Below are positions 33,336 to 41,786 of a stretch of 64,000 nucleotides of DNA, in pieces. The position numbers and the translations under genes are program-made. The DNA lies in contig NZ_AWGF01000011.1 in assembly GCF_000495855.1 (NCBI RefSeq), forward strand, positions 1 through 64,000, in the 5' to 3' direction. The DNA is from Asticcacaulis sp. YBE204 (lineage in GTDB: Bacteria > Pseudomonadota > Alphaproteobacteria > Caulobacterales > Caulobacteraceae). A model generated the notes under the pieces. It did no database searches, was not told where the DNA came from, and was given only the letters and a program-made list of their open reading frames with translations. Numbering within the stretch: the stretch's first letter is position 1; the number at the start of each line of letters is the position of its first letter.

Positions 33336-33834
33336 TCTCGGCTGGATCGACGAACGCATCGAGCAGCTGAAGACGTTGGTCGCCGAGGGGCATTCGGCGT
33401 CGCAGATCGCCAAGATCATGGGCGGCGTGACGCGCAATGCCGTGATCGGCAAGGCCACGCGCATGGGCCTCCAGTTGAAGGGCTGCAAGCTTCCGGTCGA
33501 GAAAGTCAACCGCAACAGCCACCCTTGGCGTGAACCACGCACCCGTAAGGTCGCTGTCAAGGCGGATACGGCCAAGGCGGCTCCGGTCGTAAAGGTTCCT
33601 GAAAAGGTGTCTCTCACTCAGGCGCTGCGTAAGCGTCTCGCTGAGACCGCCTTTGGCATTGATCAGGTAGACGGCTGTCAGTGGCCGGTCGGTCGACTCT
33701 ATTCCGCGCACCGGCTGTGTGGCGGCGGCAAGGCCTACCGCTCCAGCTACTGCACCGCGCATCATCGTCTGGCCTATGGCGTCGAACCGCGTCAGCGCTT
33801 GGCCCTGACCTATCAGCCGGGAGCGTCGGCATGA
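33322..33834 (+). CDS. gcrA: Phage-encoded GcrA homologue
   Basis: A 170-residue GcrA-family protein. The N-terminal DNA-binding domain (8-50) reads WIDERIEQLKTLVAEGHSAS, then QIAKIMGGVTRNAVIGKATR, as in Caulobacter GcrA. The C-terminal module keeps CQWPVG (119-124), RLCGGGKAYRSSYCTAHHRLAYG (131-153), the part that binds sigma-70 in GcrA. GcrA recruits RNA polymerase to promoters with methylated GANTC. The ATG at 33322 has GGAGG eight bases ahead. It lies in the middle-gene region before GemA and Mor. Confidence 0.92.
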   Translation: MSTSNLGWIDERIEQLKTLVAEGHSASQIAKIMGGVTRNAVIGKATRMGLQLKGCKLPVEKVNRNSHPWREPRTRKVAVKADTAKAAPVVKVPEKVSLTQALRKRLAETAFGIDQVDGCQWPVGRLYSAHRLCGGGKAYRSSYCTAHHRLAYGVEPRQRLALTYQPGASA

Positions 33835-34061
33835 AATACGGACGCATCAAGCACGGCAAGACGATCCGACGTCCGTGGTCTCCGGAGGCAAGGCTGTTCT
33901 TCGAGGCCGAAGGGCTTCTTAAGCCTGAGGACGGCGAAGAGCCCAAAACCTACACCGTCACCGTCAACAAGCTGACCCTGACCTATCGCGCTCATTACGT
34001 GCGCAACCGCTGCAAGTTCAGCTCGATTATCAGAGTCGATAAGAGGTTTCCACCGCTATGA
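33831..34061 (+). CDS. Hypothetical phage protein
   Basis: A 76-residue basic protein overlapping the gcrA stop (ATGA) and the gemA start (ATGAG). The first half is Lys/Arg-rich (KYGRIKHGKTIRRPWSPEAR). Unrecognised. Confidence 0.55.
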   Translation: MKYGRIKHGKTIRRPWSPEARLFFEAEGLLKPEDGEEPKTYTVTVNKLTLTYRAHYVRNRCKFSSIIRVDKRFPPL

Positions 34062-34684
34062 GCAAGGCCTTACAAACCCTCCAGATCGCCAAGCGCCAGA
34101 TCGGGCTTCACGACGACGACTATCGCGGAATCCTTGAGCGGACGGTCGGCGTCCGGTCTTCCAAAGGCCTGACCGACGCGCAGATCGGCAAAGTGCTGGA
34201 CGTGCTGAAGCGCGAGCACGGCTGGACCCCAACGGTTATCCAGGGCGGCAAGAAAGCAGGATCGAAGGGCAAGGCGCGCCCGGTCGCCGAGCATCCGACG
34301 GCGAAGAAGGCCCGCGCGCTGTGGATTTCACTGTGGCAGCTCGGCGTCGTCCGCGATCGTTCGGAAAAGGCGCTTGAGGCCTTCGCAAAGAAGCAGCTCA
34401 AGGTCGAGACGATGATCTGGGCGGACCAGCAACAGATGTACAAGCTGATCGAGGCGCTGAAGGCGATGGCTGAGCGCGCCGGTTGGTCGCAAGTCTTTCT
34501 CAATACCGGTATCTGGAAAGACCCGAAGGCGCGCACCGATGCGCTGGTTTCCCGCCTTTATGAGGCGCAGTTGAAAAAGCTCGGACGGGACAAGCCTGCC
34601 GCCTACTACACGTGGAACCGTCCGAGTGATCTTTATGCGAAGATCGACGAACTGGCCGCCGATATTCACGGTCTGGAGGCCTGA
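34058..34684 (+). CDS. gemA: GemA-like regulatory protein (DUF1018)
   Basis: A 208-residue protein of the GemA/DUF1018 family: KALQTLQIAKRQIGLHDDDYRGIL, then VGVRSSKGLTDAQIGKVLDVLKREHGW is the defining N-terminal signature. The C-terminal part (140-208) is the second conserved block. In Mu, GemA changes host gene expression and DNA supercoiling. It is followed by a Mor-type activator two genes on, as in Mu. Confidence 0.9.
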   Translation: MSKALQTLQIAKRQIGLHDDDYRGILERTVGVRSSKGLTDAQIGKVLDVLKREHGWTPTVIQGGKKAGSKGKARPVAEHPTAKKARALWISLWQLGVVRDRSEKALEAFAKKQLKVETMIWADQQQMYKLIEALKAMAERAGWSQVFLNTGIWKDPKARTDALVSRLYEAQLKKLGRDKPAAYYTWNRPSDLYAKIDELAADIHGLEA

Positions 34685-34687
34685 ACA

Positions 34688-34951
34688 ATGTCTCACGCCT
34701 CCCGCATTGCCGATGCCGACGCCCGCCGCGAGCAGGAAGAGGCCCGCCGTGACCTCATGGCGGAGATCGAGGACGCGCGGGCGGCGGTGGTGCAGGCCTC
34801 GGCAGACCACGCTAAGGCACAGCGCGAGGTGCGCCGCGCGCCTCCGGGCAGGAAAACCGAACGCATTAAAGCGCTCTTAAAGGCCAACGAAGCGCGCCTT
34901 AAGGCCGAGGGGCATTTTGGGCGCCTGATGCGCCGGGCAGGTTTGAAATGA
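34688..34951 (+). CDS. Small coiled-coil phage protein
   Basis: An 87-residue, highly charged helical protein (ADARREQEEARRDLMAEIEDARAAVVQ...) with an almost continuous coiled-coil pattern. It has no recognised family. It overlaps the mor gene by four bases. Confidence 0.6.
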   Translation: MSHASRIADADARREQEEARRDLMAEIEDARAAVVQASADHAKAQREVRRAPPGRKTERIKALLKANEARLKAEGHFGRLMRRAGLK

Positions 34952-35340
34952 TCCGAACGATTAAGGCCGACACGAAAGAGCTGATCCCCGCAGATGACGG
35001 TCTGCTAGCCGAAGTGCGCGAGGTCATAGGCGATGCCGCCTATGGCCTTCTGCTGTCCGAGCTTGGGGGCAAGCGGCTCTATGTACCGAAGTCGGCCGGA
35101 CAACATACGGTCATCACCGCTGCGATCGGGGCGGAAGCGTCGGCGGCGCTGTCGCAGCGCTTCGGCGGCGAGTCGCTGACCCTTCCGGCGTCGGCCCGTA
35201 AGCAAGGCCTGATCCTCGGTGATGTGGCGGCGGGCATGACCACTATTGACGTGGCGCGTAAGTATTATATTTCTGATCGCTATGTGCGCTATCTGAAGGC
35301 GCGCACCGTCCAAGCCGATGATCAGATGAGGCTGCTGTGA
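34948..35340 (+). CDS. mor: Mor-family transcription activator
   Basis: A 130-residue activator of the Mor/C family: the LGGKRLYVPK strand, the middle helices and the C-terminal helix-turn-helix AAGMTTIDVARKYYISDRYVRYLK. In Mu, Mor turns on the middle promoter and the related C protein the late promoters. Only one such protein is seen here, so it may do both. The ATG overlaps the previous gene by four bases. Confidence 0.85.
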   Translation: MIRTIKADTKELIPADDGLLAEVREVIGDAAYGLLLSELGGKRLYVPKSAGQHTVITAAIGAEASAALSQRFGGESLTLPASARKQGLILGDVAAGMTTIDVARKYYISDRYVRYLKARTVQADDQMRLL

Positions 35341-35600
35341 ACGATCTCGACCAAAACATTTGGTTTGTAATGGAGAACGAAGGTGACGACCTATACCTCT
35401 TCCTTGCAGAAGAGGACTGGACTGCACTTCGTTGGGATCGTGTGAAATATGGGGACGAGCGTATGGGGTGTGCGGCTGCATTCAAATCGAGAGCCTTAGA
35501 AATACTTCCCCGCGACCGGGCTCATGATTTTGTGTCGGGCAGCATCTATCCTGACCAAGTCGTACTTGGCCGTGTAGGTGATCCGCTCCCCCGGAAATAG
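35337..35600 (+). CDS. Hypothetical phage protein
   Basis: An 87-residue acidic protein. The GTG start overlaps the mor stop (GTGA); an ATG at residue 12 is the alternative. Base composition is lower in G+C than the neighbours (for example gaagaggactggactgcacttc). Its stop lies inside a 19-nt motif shared with the gpI upstream region. Confidence 0.5.
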   Translation: MNDLDQNIWFVMENEGDDLYLFLAEEDWTALRWDRVKYGDERMGCAAAFKSRALEILPRDRAHDFVSGSIYPDQVVLGRVGDPLPRK

Positions 35601-35612
35601 TTCCGCCTGATT
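35594..35612 (+). promoter_or_regulatory. Candidate late promoter motif, endolysin copy
   Basis: GGAAATAGTTCCGCCTGAT occurs here and, identical over 19 bases, at 47333. It contains the dyad GGAA-N4-TTCC and precedes the endolysin gene by 31 bases. The second copy precedes the gpI gene, so both lie where Mu has the lys and I promoters. Confidence 0.6.
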
Positions 35613-35642
35613 TAGAGTGCCGCGCCCGCGCAAAGTGGGCAT

Positions 35643-36272
35643 ATGGACACCGCCCCGAATATCTCAAATTTCAATAAGCCGATGTATCCGGTCGGTGGCC
35701 GTTTTGCGCGGCTGGCTAAGGACGTCCTCGGTATCGAGGGCGGTCACGCCAACCACGCTGCCGACAAGGGCGGCGAGACCAATTACGGTATTAGCCTTCG
35801 CTTCCTGAAGCTGGAAGGCAAGATCGACCTGAACAGCGACGGCTTCGCCGACTTCGATCTCGACTTCGACGGCGATATCGACGGGGCGGATATTCGCCTT
35901 CTGACGCCGGTTCAAGCGGGCAACCTCTTCTATCGCTGTTTCTGGAATCGCGCGGAGATGGCTGATCTTCCGCAGCCGATCGACGGCGCCGTGCTGGACC
36001 AAGCGGTCAACGGCGGCATCGTCGCCTCTGTCAAGATGCTTCAAAAGGCGCTGAACCGGCTGGTGATCGGGGCCGATCTGGTCGTTGACGGCAATCTGGG
36101 GCCGAAGACCAAGCAGCGCGTCCTCGCGGCAAAGCCGCAGATGAACCGGCTGATCTTCAATTATCGTCAGGAAGCCGAGGCCCGTTACAACGAGCTCGTC
36201 CGTCTCGACTCGACGCAGGTCGTCTTTCTCGACGGCTGGGTCAAGCGCGCCCGGAGGCTTGGCCATGTTTAA
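35643..36272 (+). CDS. Phage endolysin (GH108-type) with EF-hand-like insert
   Basis: A 209-residue muramidase of the ZliS/GH108 type. The catalytic Glu32 is in the EGG motif (GIEGGHANHAADKGGETNYGIS), followed by the C-terminal peptidoglycan-binding part (AVNGGIVASVKMLQKALN, VVDGNLGPKTKQ). Residues 62-83 form two adjacent calcium-type loops: D62-x-N64-x-D66-G67 and D72-x-D74-x-D76-G77-x-I79...D83, the latter a full EF-hand/dockerin pattern. It starts 43 bases after the previous stop; a late promoter motif lies there. Confidence 0.88.
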   Translation: MDTAPNISNFNKPMYPVGGRFARLAKDVLGIEGGHANHAADKGGETNYGISLRFLKLEGKIDLNSDGFADFDLDFDGDIDGADIRLLTPVQAGNLFYRCFWNRAEMADLPQPIDGAVLDQAVNGGIVASVKMLQKALNRLVIGADLVVDGNLGPKTKQRVLAAKPQMNRLIFNYRQEAEARYNELVRLDSTQVVFLDGWVKRARRLGHV

Positions 36273-36492
36273 GGGCGAAACTATGGGCGCCCGCACGGCG
36301 TTCATCGCGGTAATCGTTGTCGGGATTGCCATTCAGGTGATCGTCAATCCGATCGCGGTCATGTTCGGCGTCCCGGTCCATAGCCTGTCGCTGCTCGATC
36401 TGGTCGCACTTTCGACGCCCGTCACGGTCTACATCTTTGCGAAATCCTATGAAAAGCACATCGCCGCCCGGGCGCAAGGCGGTGACCAGTGA
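36265..36492 (+). CDS. Probable holin
   Basis: A 75-residue membrane protein with two hydrophobic segments (AFIAVIVVGIAIQVIVNPIA and LSLLDLVALSTPVTVYIFA) and a charged C-terminal tail. It directly follows the endolysin, overlapping it by eight bases, with GGAGG ahead of the ATG at 36265. Size, topology and position fit a class II holin that opens the inner membrane. Confidence 0.75.
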   Translation: MFKGETMGARTAFIAVIVVGIAIQVIVNPIAVMFGVPVHSLSLLDLVALSTPVTVYIFAKSYEKHIAARAQGGDQ

Positions 36493-36995
36493 CGACACAG
36501 GGTCATATCATCAAGGTGCTTCTGCTCACGCTCGCGGTCGGTGGTTTGCTGGCCGTCGGCCAGTGCGCCGATCTTCAGGCTGCGAAAAAGGGTCTCGCCG
36601 CTCGCGATGCCTGCACCGCCGCTCTGGTCTACGGGCAGCCCGCCCCGACCGACAAGAAAACCTGTCATCCGGTGCTGGTCACTTTGGTTGATCGGGCGCG
36701 TGCCGCCGACGCCTGTGACGACGCCCTTACCGGTGGTCCCGATTCAGTCTCCATCCACTGCACCGGGATCGTCCAGCAAGTGGTGATCGAGCGCAAGGTT
36801 GCGCTGGATGACCTCGCGCGCCTTCAGGCCGATCAGGCCGCCGCCATAACCCGCGCTGAGACGCGGGCTCGTAACTCCGAACAACGAAAGACCCGGAATG
36901 CCCGTATCATTCAGACTGCGCCTCGCGACGGCGATGGGCTTATTGTGTGTGACGCTCGGTGCCTGCGCGACCGTGCCCAAGCCGGTCCCGACTGA
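36489..36995 (+). CDS. Inner-membrane spanin (Rz-like)
   Basis: A 168-residue protein starting with GTG that overlaps the holin stop. An N-terminal transmembrane anchor (IIKVLLLTLAVGGLLAVG) precedes a periplasmic part that ends in a coiled-coil-prone helix (RKVALDDLARLQADQAAAITRAETRARNSEQ). It has six cysteines. The next gene, a small lipoprotein in another frame, begins inside it, which is the classical Rz/Rz1 arrangement. Confidence 0.75.
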   Translation: MTTQGHIIKVLLLTLAVGGLLAVGQCADLQAAKKGLAARDACTAALVYGQPAPTDKKTCHPVLVTLVDRARAADACDDALTGGPDSVSIHCTGIVQQVVIERKVALDDLARLQADQAAAITRAETRARNSEQRKTRNARIIQTAPRDGDGLIVCDARCLRDRAQAGPD

Positions 36996-37197
36996 GCCGG
37001 TCATCAAAGAGCGCATCGTCACGGTTACGGCCTGCCCCCCAGAGGTGCAGGCCGAACTGCCTAATGCGCCGGTCGTTCCGGACGCGGCGGTGATCAAGGG
37101 CAATCTGGCCGGTCAGGACTGGCTGACGGCGGTGCTTGATTACGCGGCTGGGCTCCGCGATCGCCTGAGCGGCGCGCAGGAGGCCTGCCGTGGCTGA
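36898..37197 (+). CDS. Outer-membrane spanin (Rz1-like lipoprotein)
   Basis: A 99-residue lipoprotein: signal MPVSFRLRLATAMGLLCVTL with lipobox LGAC, then a Pro/Val-rich mature N-terminus (ATVPKPVPTEPVI), usual for Rz1. It overlaps the Rz-like gene by 98 bases in a different frame. Together they fuse the inner and outer membranes at the end of lysis. Confidence 0.75.
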   Translation: MPVSFRLRLATAMGLLCVTLGACATVPKPVPTEPVIKERIVTVTACPPEVQAELPNAPVVPDAAVIKGNLAGQDWLTAVLDYAAGLRDRLSGAQEACRG

Positions 37198-37429
37198 TAT
37201 CGACGACATGGACGCCGCTCAGGCTAAGGGCGAGCAGCTGAACAGTGAGGCCGTCGCGGCGCAACTGGCGGGCATCCGTGTAGCGGCTGCGATGCCCGGC
37301 ACCGACGATTGTGTCGGCTGCGGTTCTGAGATCGAGGAGGCCCGTCGCCGAGCGCAGCCGTCGGCGCGCCGCTGCCTGATCTGTCAGCAAGCCGCCGAGC
37401 GTCGCGGCCATCTTGGACGGGGGGCGTAA
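37190..37429 (+). CDS. TraR/DksA-type C4 zinc-finger protein
   Basis: A 79-residue protein with a C4 zinc finger (DDCVGCGSEI ... RRCLICQQAAERR) typical of phage TraR/DksA-like proteins. An acidic N-terminal helix (DIDDMDAAQAKGEQL) would enter the RNA polymerase secondary channel. The GTG start has AGGAGG seven bases ahead. It could modulate host transcription; Mu-like phages often carry one here. Confidence 0.85.
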   Translation: MADIDDMDAAQAKGEQLNSEAVAAQLAGIRVAAAMPGTDDCVGCGSEIEEARRRAQPSARRCLICQQAAERRGHLGRGA

Positions 37430-37770
37430 TGTCACAAGCGTTTCTTATCTTCTTCGCGACGGCATCGCTGATCTGTTCGTTGGCGGCTTTAGGCGTTGCC
37501 TTCGCGACATTCATGCGCGCGGGCCGCTGGAAGGATACCGACGACGGCAAGAGCGTCGCTGCAAAATTCAGCGACCATGACCGGCGTCTGGCTGAAATCG
37601 CGGCCGAGCAAAAAAGCTTGGCCACAAAGGCCGACATCTCCCGTCTGAAAGCAGAAGTCGAGGGTCTGGAAAAGATCGTCAACATTCGTGCGTCGGAAGG
37701 TATCCGCGCGACCGAGAACGTCGATGCCGCCGTCAACCGCCTTGAAACCTACCTAAGAGGTGGAAAATGA
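37429..37770 (+). CDS. DUF2730 family phage protein
   Basis: A 113-residue protein with one N-terminal membrane segment (AFLIFFATASLICSLAALGVAF) and a long charged helix likely to coil (RRLAEIAAEQKSLATKADISRLKAEVEGLEKIV). This layout is that of DUF2730 (Mu gp25-like). Function unknown. It overlaps the next gene by four bases. Confidence 0.8.
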   Translation: MSQAFLIFFATASLICSLAALGVAFATFMRAGRWKDTDDGKSVAAKFSDHDRRLAEIAAEQKSLATKADISRLKAEVEGLEKIVNIRASEGIRATENVDAAVNRLETYLRGGK

Positions 37771-38072
37771 TTCCCTTCGCTGAATACGAAAAGCAAAACA
37801 TTCGTCTCTGCATCCTGCGCGTCCTGACCGAGGCGTCGAACAAGACCGCTAACCAGTCTGTCATTCAGATCGGCTTGCGTAGCCACTCCGGCGTCCGCGC
37901 CTCTCGGGAAGAGATCGTCGGCTATCTCGACTGGCTGCATCAACGCGGTCTGGTCGAACGCGAAGAACTGAGCACCAGCGTCGTCATGGCCACACTTACG
38001 GCCTATGGCGAGGACGTTGCCAGAGGGTTCGCGACGGCGACGGGCGTCGAAAGCCCGACGAAGAAGGGCTGA
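37767..38072 (+). CDS. Mu gp26-like winged-helix protein
   Basis: A 101-residue protein with a winged-helix pattern (YEKQNIRLCILRVLTEASNKTANQSVIQIGLRSHSGVRASREEIVGYLDWLHQRGLVERE). In Mu-like phages a similar small gene lies just before the small terminase. DNA binding near packaging sites is possible. Confidence 0.7.
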   Translation: MIPFAEYEKQNIRLCILRVLTEASNKTANQSVIQIGLRSHSGVRASREEIVGYLDWLHQRGLVEREELSTSVVMATLTAYGEDVARGFATATGVESPTKKG

Positions 38073-38074
38073 TT

Positions 38075-38635
38075 GTGACCAAGCGCAGCCAGCCGTCCAG
38101 CATCGATATCCTGCCCGAAGACACTAAAGCGCTTATCGGGAAGCTGCGTCTTCAGGGGCGGACGATCGACGAAATCAACGACCATCTGAAATCGATGGAC
38201 GTTGAGGTGTCGCGTTCGGCACTGGGGCGGCATGTGAAGAAGCTGGCCGTTTTGGGCGAACGGATGCGCCGTAGCCGCGATATGGCTGCTTCCCTGGTCG
38301 ATCGCTTTGGCGATCAGCCGGACAACAAGGTCGCTCGCATGAACCTTGAGATGATGCATACGCTCATCCTCGATGTCATGACCGCCGAGACGACGGACGA
38401 GGAAGGCGAGCCCATGCCCGTCACGCTCGATCCGGAGCAGGTCAACTATTTGGCCTCCGCGCTGCGCTCGCTGACCTCCGCGCAAAAGACCGACGAAGAC
38501 CGGATGTTCAAGATCAAGGCGGAACTGGCGAAGGAGGCGGCGAAGGCCGTCGATACCGTATCGCGCAGCCAGGGCCTGACGCCTGAAAGCGCCCGCATGT
38601 TCCGTGAGGCTGTTCTCGGCGTGGTGAAACCATGA
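38075..38635 (+). CDS. Small terminase subunit (DUF3486, Mu gp27-like)
   Basis: A 186-residue protein of the DUF3486 family: an N-terminal helix-turn-helix (RLQGRTIDEINDHLKSMDVEVSRSALGRHVKKL) and a helical C-terminal part. It is thought to recognise the phage end for packaging. It starts at a GTG two bases after the previous stop and overlaps the large-terminase start. Confidence 0.85.
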   Translation: MTKRSQPSSIDILPEDTKALIGKLRLQGRTIDEINDHLKSMDVEVSRSALGRHVKKLAVLGERMRRSRDMAASLVDRFGDQPDNKVARMNLEMMHTLILDVMTAETTDEEGEPMPVTLDPEQVNYLASALRSLTSAQKTDEDRMFKIKAELAKEAAKAVDTVSRSQGLTPESARMFREAVLGVVKP

Positions 38636-40095
38636 CCTTCGCCATCGAAAATAAGGCCGAGCTTCCGGAGGCGCTTGAAGGTGAAGCGCTGGAGAATATC
38701 CTGCTCGGTTATCAGAGCCGGACATTGACGGCAATTTGGCGCACCAGCCTGCTCTTCGTTGATAAGTCGCGCCGTATCGGTTTGACCTTTGGGATAGCCT
38801 CAGAGGCAGCTCTCACGGCATCGTCGTCGAAAGCGGCCAGTGGAAATAACTTTCTCTATATGGGCTATACGCAGGAGATGGCCCGCGAGTTTATCAACTA
38901 CGTGGCCATGTGGGCGAAAGCTTTCAACCTGCTGGCCGGTGAAGTCGGTGAGGAGATTTTCCGCGATCCGGACAAACCCGACAAAGATATTACGATCTAT
39001 CGGATTACGTTCTCTTCCGGCTTTTATGTACTGGCTTTGCCCTCCGTGCCGCGTGTTCTGCGCGGTAAGCAGGGCATTCTCTTCATCGACGAAGCTGCGT
39101 TCCATAACGACCTCGAAGGCGTTCTGAAGGCGGCAATGGCCTTCATCATCTGGGGCGGTCGCGTTATCGTTGTCAGCACGCATCTGGGTATCGATAACCC
39201 CTTCAATGTAATGTTGGAGAAGATCAAGGCAGGTACACAGCGCGGCGAAGTTCTGACGATCACGTTTGACGACGCGATCGCCGATGGTCTGTATGAGCGG
39301 GTGCTTCTGTGCGGCCAGACCAAGCTGTCGAAGGAAGACTATATTGCCGATGTCCGCAGCTTCTACGGTGACAACGCCGCTGAAGAACTCGACTGCATTC
39401 CGTCACAGGGCTCAGGTTCGTGGATCAATGCCGCCGACATCACGGCCTGTGAACACGCTGATGCTGCGATCCCGACGCTGTACCAGGGCGGACTGACCTA
39501 TGTCGGTTACGACGTGGCTCGCCGGAATGATGGCATCATCATCCACGCCTTGGAAAAAGTCGGCATCATCCTCTGGCTCCGAGAGCGTTGGGAAGAGGTC
39601 AACAAGAAGTTCAAGGAACAATCCGACGCATTAGCCGCGATGGATAAGCGCTATCGTGTGACGGCCATCCGGATCGACCAGACGGGTATGGGCGAAGCCG
39701 TCGTCGAAACTCAGCAAGAGAAGTACGGCGCCACGAAATGTCAGGGCCGACTGCTGACCGGGCCGCAACGGCTCAGGCTGGCGACAATACTACGCGACCG
39801 GTTTGAAAACGGCACCATCCGCATCCCGCGCGACTCGATTCTGCGCCGTGATCTCATGGCGCTGAAGCGCGCAGGCAAGGATGGCCTTGCTCTGGTCGAA
39901 GGCAAAGAGATGCACCCGGATCGCTTCTGGGCGCTGGCGCTGGCCTGTGAAGCTGCCGAAGCCGGTGAAGCGCTTTACGATTACACGCCCGTTCATAACT
40001 CTAACGCCGATAAGGACACCAACGCCTTCGGCCACGGCCACCACGACGGCGGCATGACCCGCCACGGTATGTCTCAGGGAGGTGGTGGATGGTAG
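38632..40095 (+). CDS. Large terminase subunit (Mu gp28-like)
   Basis: A 487-residue protein with an ATPase domain (Walker-A-like VDKSRRIGLTF, Walker B GILFIDEAAF, coupling motif VVSTHLG) and a C-terminal nuclease domain with VGYDVARRNDG and RIDQTGMGEAV acidic residues. It pumps DNA into the head and cuts headfuls. The gene overlaps the portal start by seven bases. Confidence 0.93.
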   Translation: MTFAIENKAELPEALEGEALENILLGYQSRTLTAIWRTSLLFVDKSRRIGLTFGIASEAALTASSSKAASGNNFLYMGYTQEMAREFINYVAMWAKAFNLLAGEVGEEIFRDPDKPDKDITIYRITFSSGFYVLALPSVPRVLRGKQGILFIDEAAFHNDLEGVLKAAMAFIIWGGRVIVVSTHLGIDNPFNVMLEKIKAGTQRGEVLTITFDDAIADGLYERVLLCGQTKLSKEDYIADVRSFYGDNAAEELDCIPSQGSGSWINAADITACEHADAAIPTLYQGGLTYVGYDVARRNDGIIIHALEKVGIILWLRERWEEVNKKFKEQSDALAAMDKRYRVTAIRIDQTGMGEAVVETQQEKYGATKCQGRLLTGPQRLRLATILRDRFENGTIRIPRDSILRRDLMALKRAGKDGLALVEGKEMHPDRFWALALACEAAEAGEALYDYTPVHNSNADKDTNAFGHGHHDGGMTRHGMSQGGGGW

Positions 40096-41786
40096 ACCGC
40101 AAGAAGCTGGCCTTCAGCGCCGCCGACATCAAGAGCCTTAACGGCGAGATTGCCGCGCCGACGGTGGCCGGTGTGCGTCAGGCGCTATCGCCTGACCCGA
40201 CCAACGGCCTGACGCCGCAGCGCGTCCTGAGCATCATGAACGCGGCGGCCGACGGCAATGCCGACGCCTATTTCGAGCTGGCCGAGGCGATGGAGGAGAA
40301 AGACCTCCATTATCAGGCCGTGCTGGGCGTGCGTAAACGCGCGGTCGCCGGGCTGGATATCAGCGTCGAAGCGTTCGACGACACGCCGGAGAAGAAGAAG
40401 GACGCGGATCTGATCCGCTCCTGGCTAAAGCGCGACACACTCCAGCTGGAGCTGTTCGACATTCTCGATGCGATCGGCAAGGGCGTGTCCTTCACCGAAA
40501 TCGAATGGGACCATTCGCGCCTGCCGTGGCTGCCCGTTGTGCTGAAGCGCCGCGACCAGCGATTCTTCGAGTTCGACCGGGTCACTCAGGAAATCCCGCT
40601 GCTGAAGGGCGGCAAGGACGGCACAAGCGCTGAAGCCACGCCGCTGCCCTTGCGGGCCTTCATCTACCACAACCATCCGGCCAAGACCGGCCTGCCGCTG
40701 CGCGGCGGTCTGGCGCGTGGTATCGCGTGGGCGTACCTGTTCAAAAACTTCAGCCTCAAAGACTGGGTGATCTTCGCCGAGGTCTACGGCCATCCCGTGC
40801 GACTCGGCAAATACGGCCCAGAAGCGACCGAGGAACAGAAGCGCATCCTGATGCGCGCGGTGCAGTCGATCGGCACCGACATGGCGGGGATCATCCCCGA
40901 CAGCATGATCATCGAGTTCATCAAGGCCGGTGTGGCGGGTGACGCCAAGGTCTTCTCGGAACTCTGCGCCTATCTGGACATGCAGATCTCGAAGGCGGTT
41001 CTGGGTCAGACCGGAACGACCGACGCGACGACGGGCGGGTTCGGCTCTTCGGGTCAGGTCCATAACGAGGTCCGCCGCGATATCCAACTGTTCGACGCGG
41101 TCATGCTGGCGGCGACGCTGAACCGCGACCTCGTCCGACCGATCATCGATGTGAACCACGGCGTCCCTGCTGACGGCAACTATCCGCGCATCATCATCGG
41201 CCAGAAGCTGCGCATCACTAAAGAGGACATGGAAATGTACGCCATGTTCGTCGAGATGGGCGGCGAAGTTGAAGCGACCGTCGTCGGCGACCGCCTCAAC
41301 CTCCCCGAACCGCCCGAGGCGAAGCCCGGCGACAAGCCGATCAAGCTGCTGAAGCCGCGATCCAAGGCGCCTGAAAATCCTGCCGCAGAAAACCCGGGAG
41401 AAGACCCGACCGCCCCCGATGTACCGAAACAGGGTCCGAAGGCCCCGCTAACGCCACTAAAAGCCGCTAAAACGCGCTTAAAGGACGAAGGCGCGGTCGC
41501 GGCGGCGGCTTTGAGTGCTGCCCACCTTCAGCCGGGTACGTTGCGCGACGATATCGACGATCTGATCGACGCCGCCGCCGATGAGTGGACCGAGGTCATG
41601 GCACCCCAGATCGACCCGATCGAGGCGCTGGCGGCGGCATCATCGAGCTACGAAGAATTTATGGACGGTTTGAGCGTTCTGGCCGACGGCGACCCGGCCA
41701 AGGTCCGCGATCTGCTGGGTCGGACGCTGTTCACCGCGCGTCTGGCCGGAGAGACCGGCGCGCTGCATTCGGAGGATAACCGATGA
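40089..41786 (+). CDS. Portal protein (DUF935, Mu gp29-like)
   Basis: A 565-residue DUF935-type portal. The N-terminal stretch ALSPDPTNGLTPQRVLSIMNAADG-like, the EIEWDHS segment and QISKAVLGQTGTTDATTGGFGSSGQVHNEV loop are typical. It forms the twelve-part ring through which DNA enters and leaves the head. It carries an acidic, Pro-rich linker near residues 420-460. The start overlaps the terminase end; the 3' end overlaps the next gene by four bases. Confidence 0.93.
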   Translation: MVDRKKLAFSAADIKSLNGEIAAPTVAGVRQALSPDPTNGLTPQRVLSIMNAAADGNADAYFELAEAMEEKDLHYQAVLGVRKRAVAGLDISVEAFDDTPEKKKDADLIRSWLKRDTLQLELFDILDAIGKGVSFTEIEWDHSRLPWLPVVLKRRDQRFFEFDRVTQEIPLLKGGKDGTSAEATPLPLRAFIYHNHPAKTGLPLRGGLARGIAWAYLFKNFSLKDWVIFAEVYGHPVRLGKYGPEATEEQKRILMRAVQSIGTDMAGIIPDSMIIEFIKAGVAGDAKVFSELCAYLDMQISKAVLGQTGTTDATTGGFGSSGQVHNEVRRDIQLFDAVMLAATLNRDLVRPIIDVNHGVPADGNYPRIIIGQKLRITKEDMEMYAMFVEMGGEVEATVVGDRLNLPEPPEAKPGDKPIKLLKPRSKAPENPAAENPGEDPTAPDVPKQGPKAPLTPLKAAKTRLKDEGAVAAAALSAAHLQPGTLRDDIDDLIDAAADEWTEVMAPQIDPIEALAAASSSYEEFMDGLSVLADGDPAKVRDLLGRTLFTARLAGETGALHSEDNR

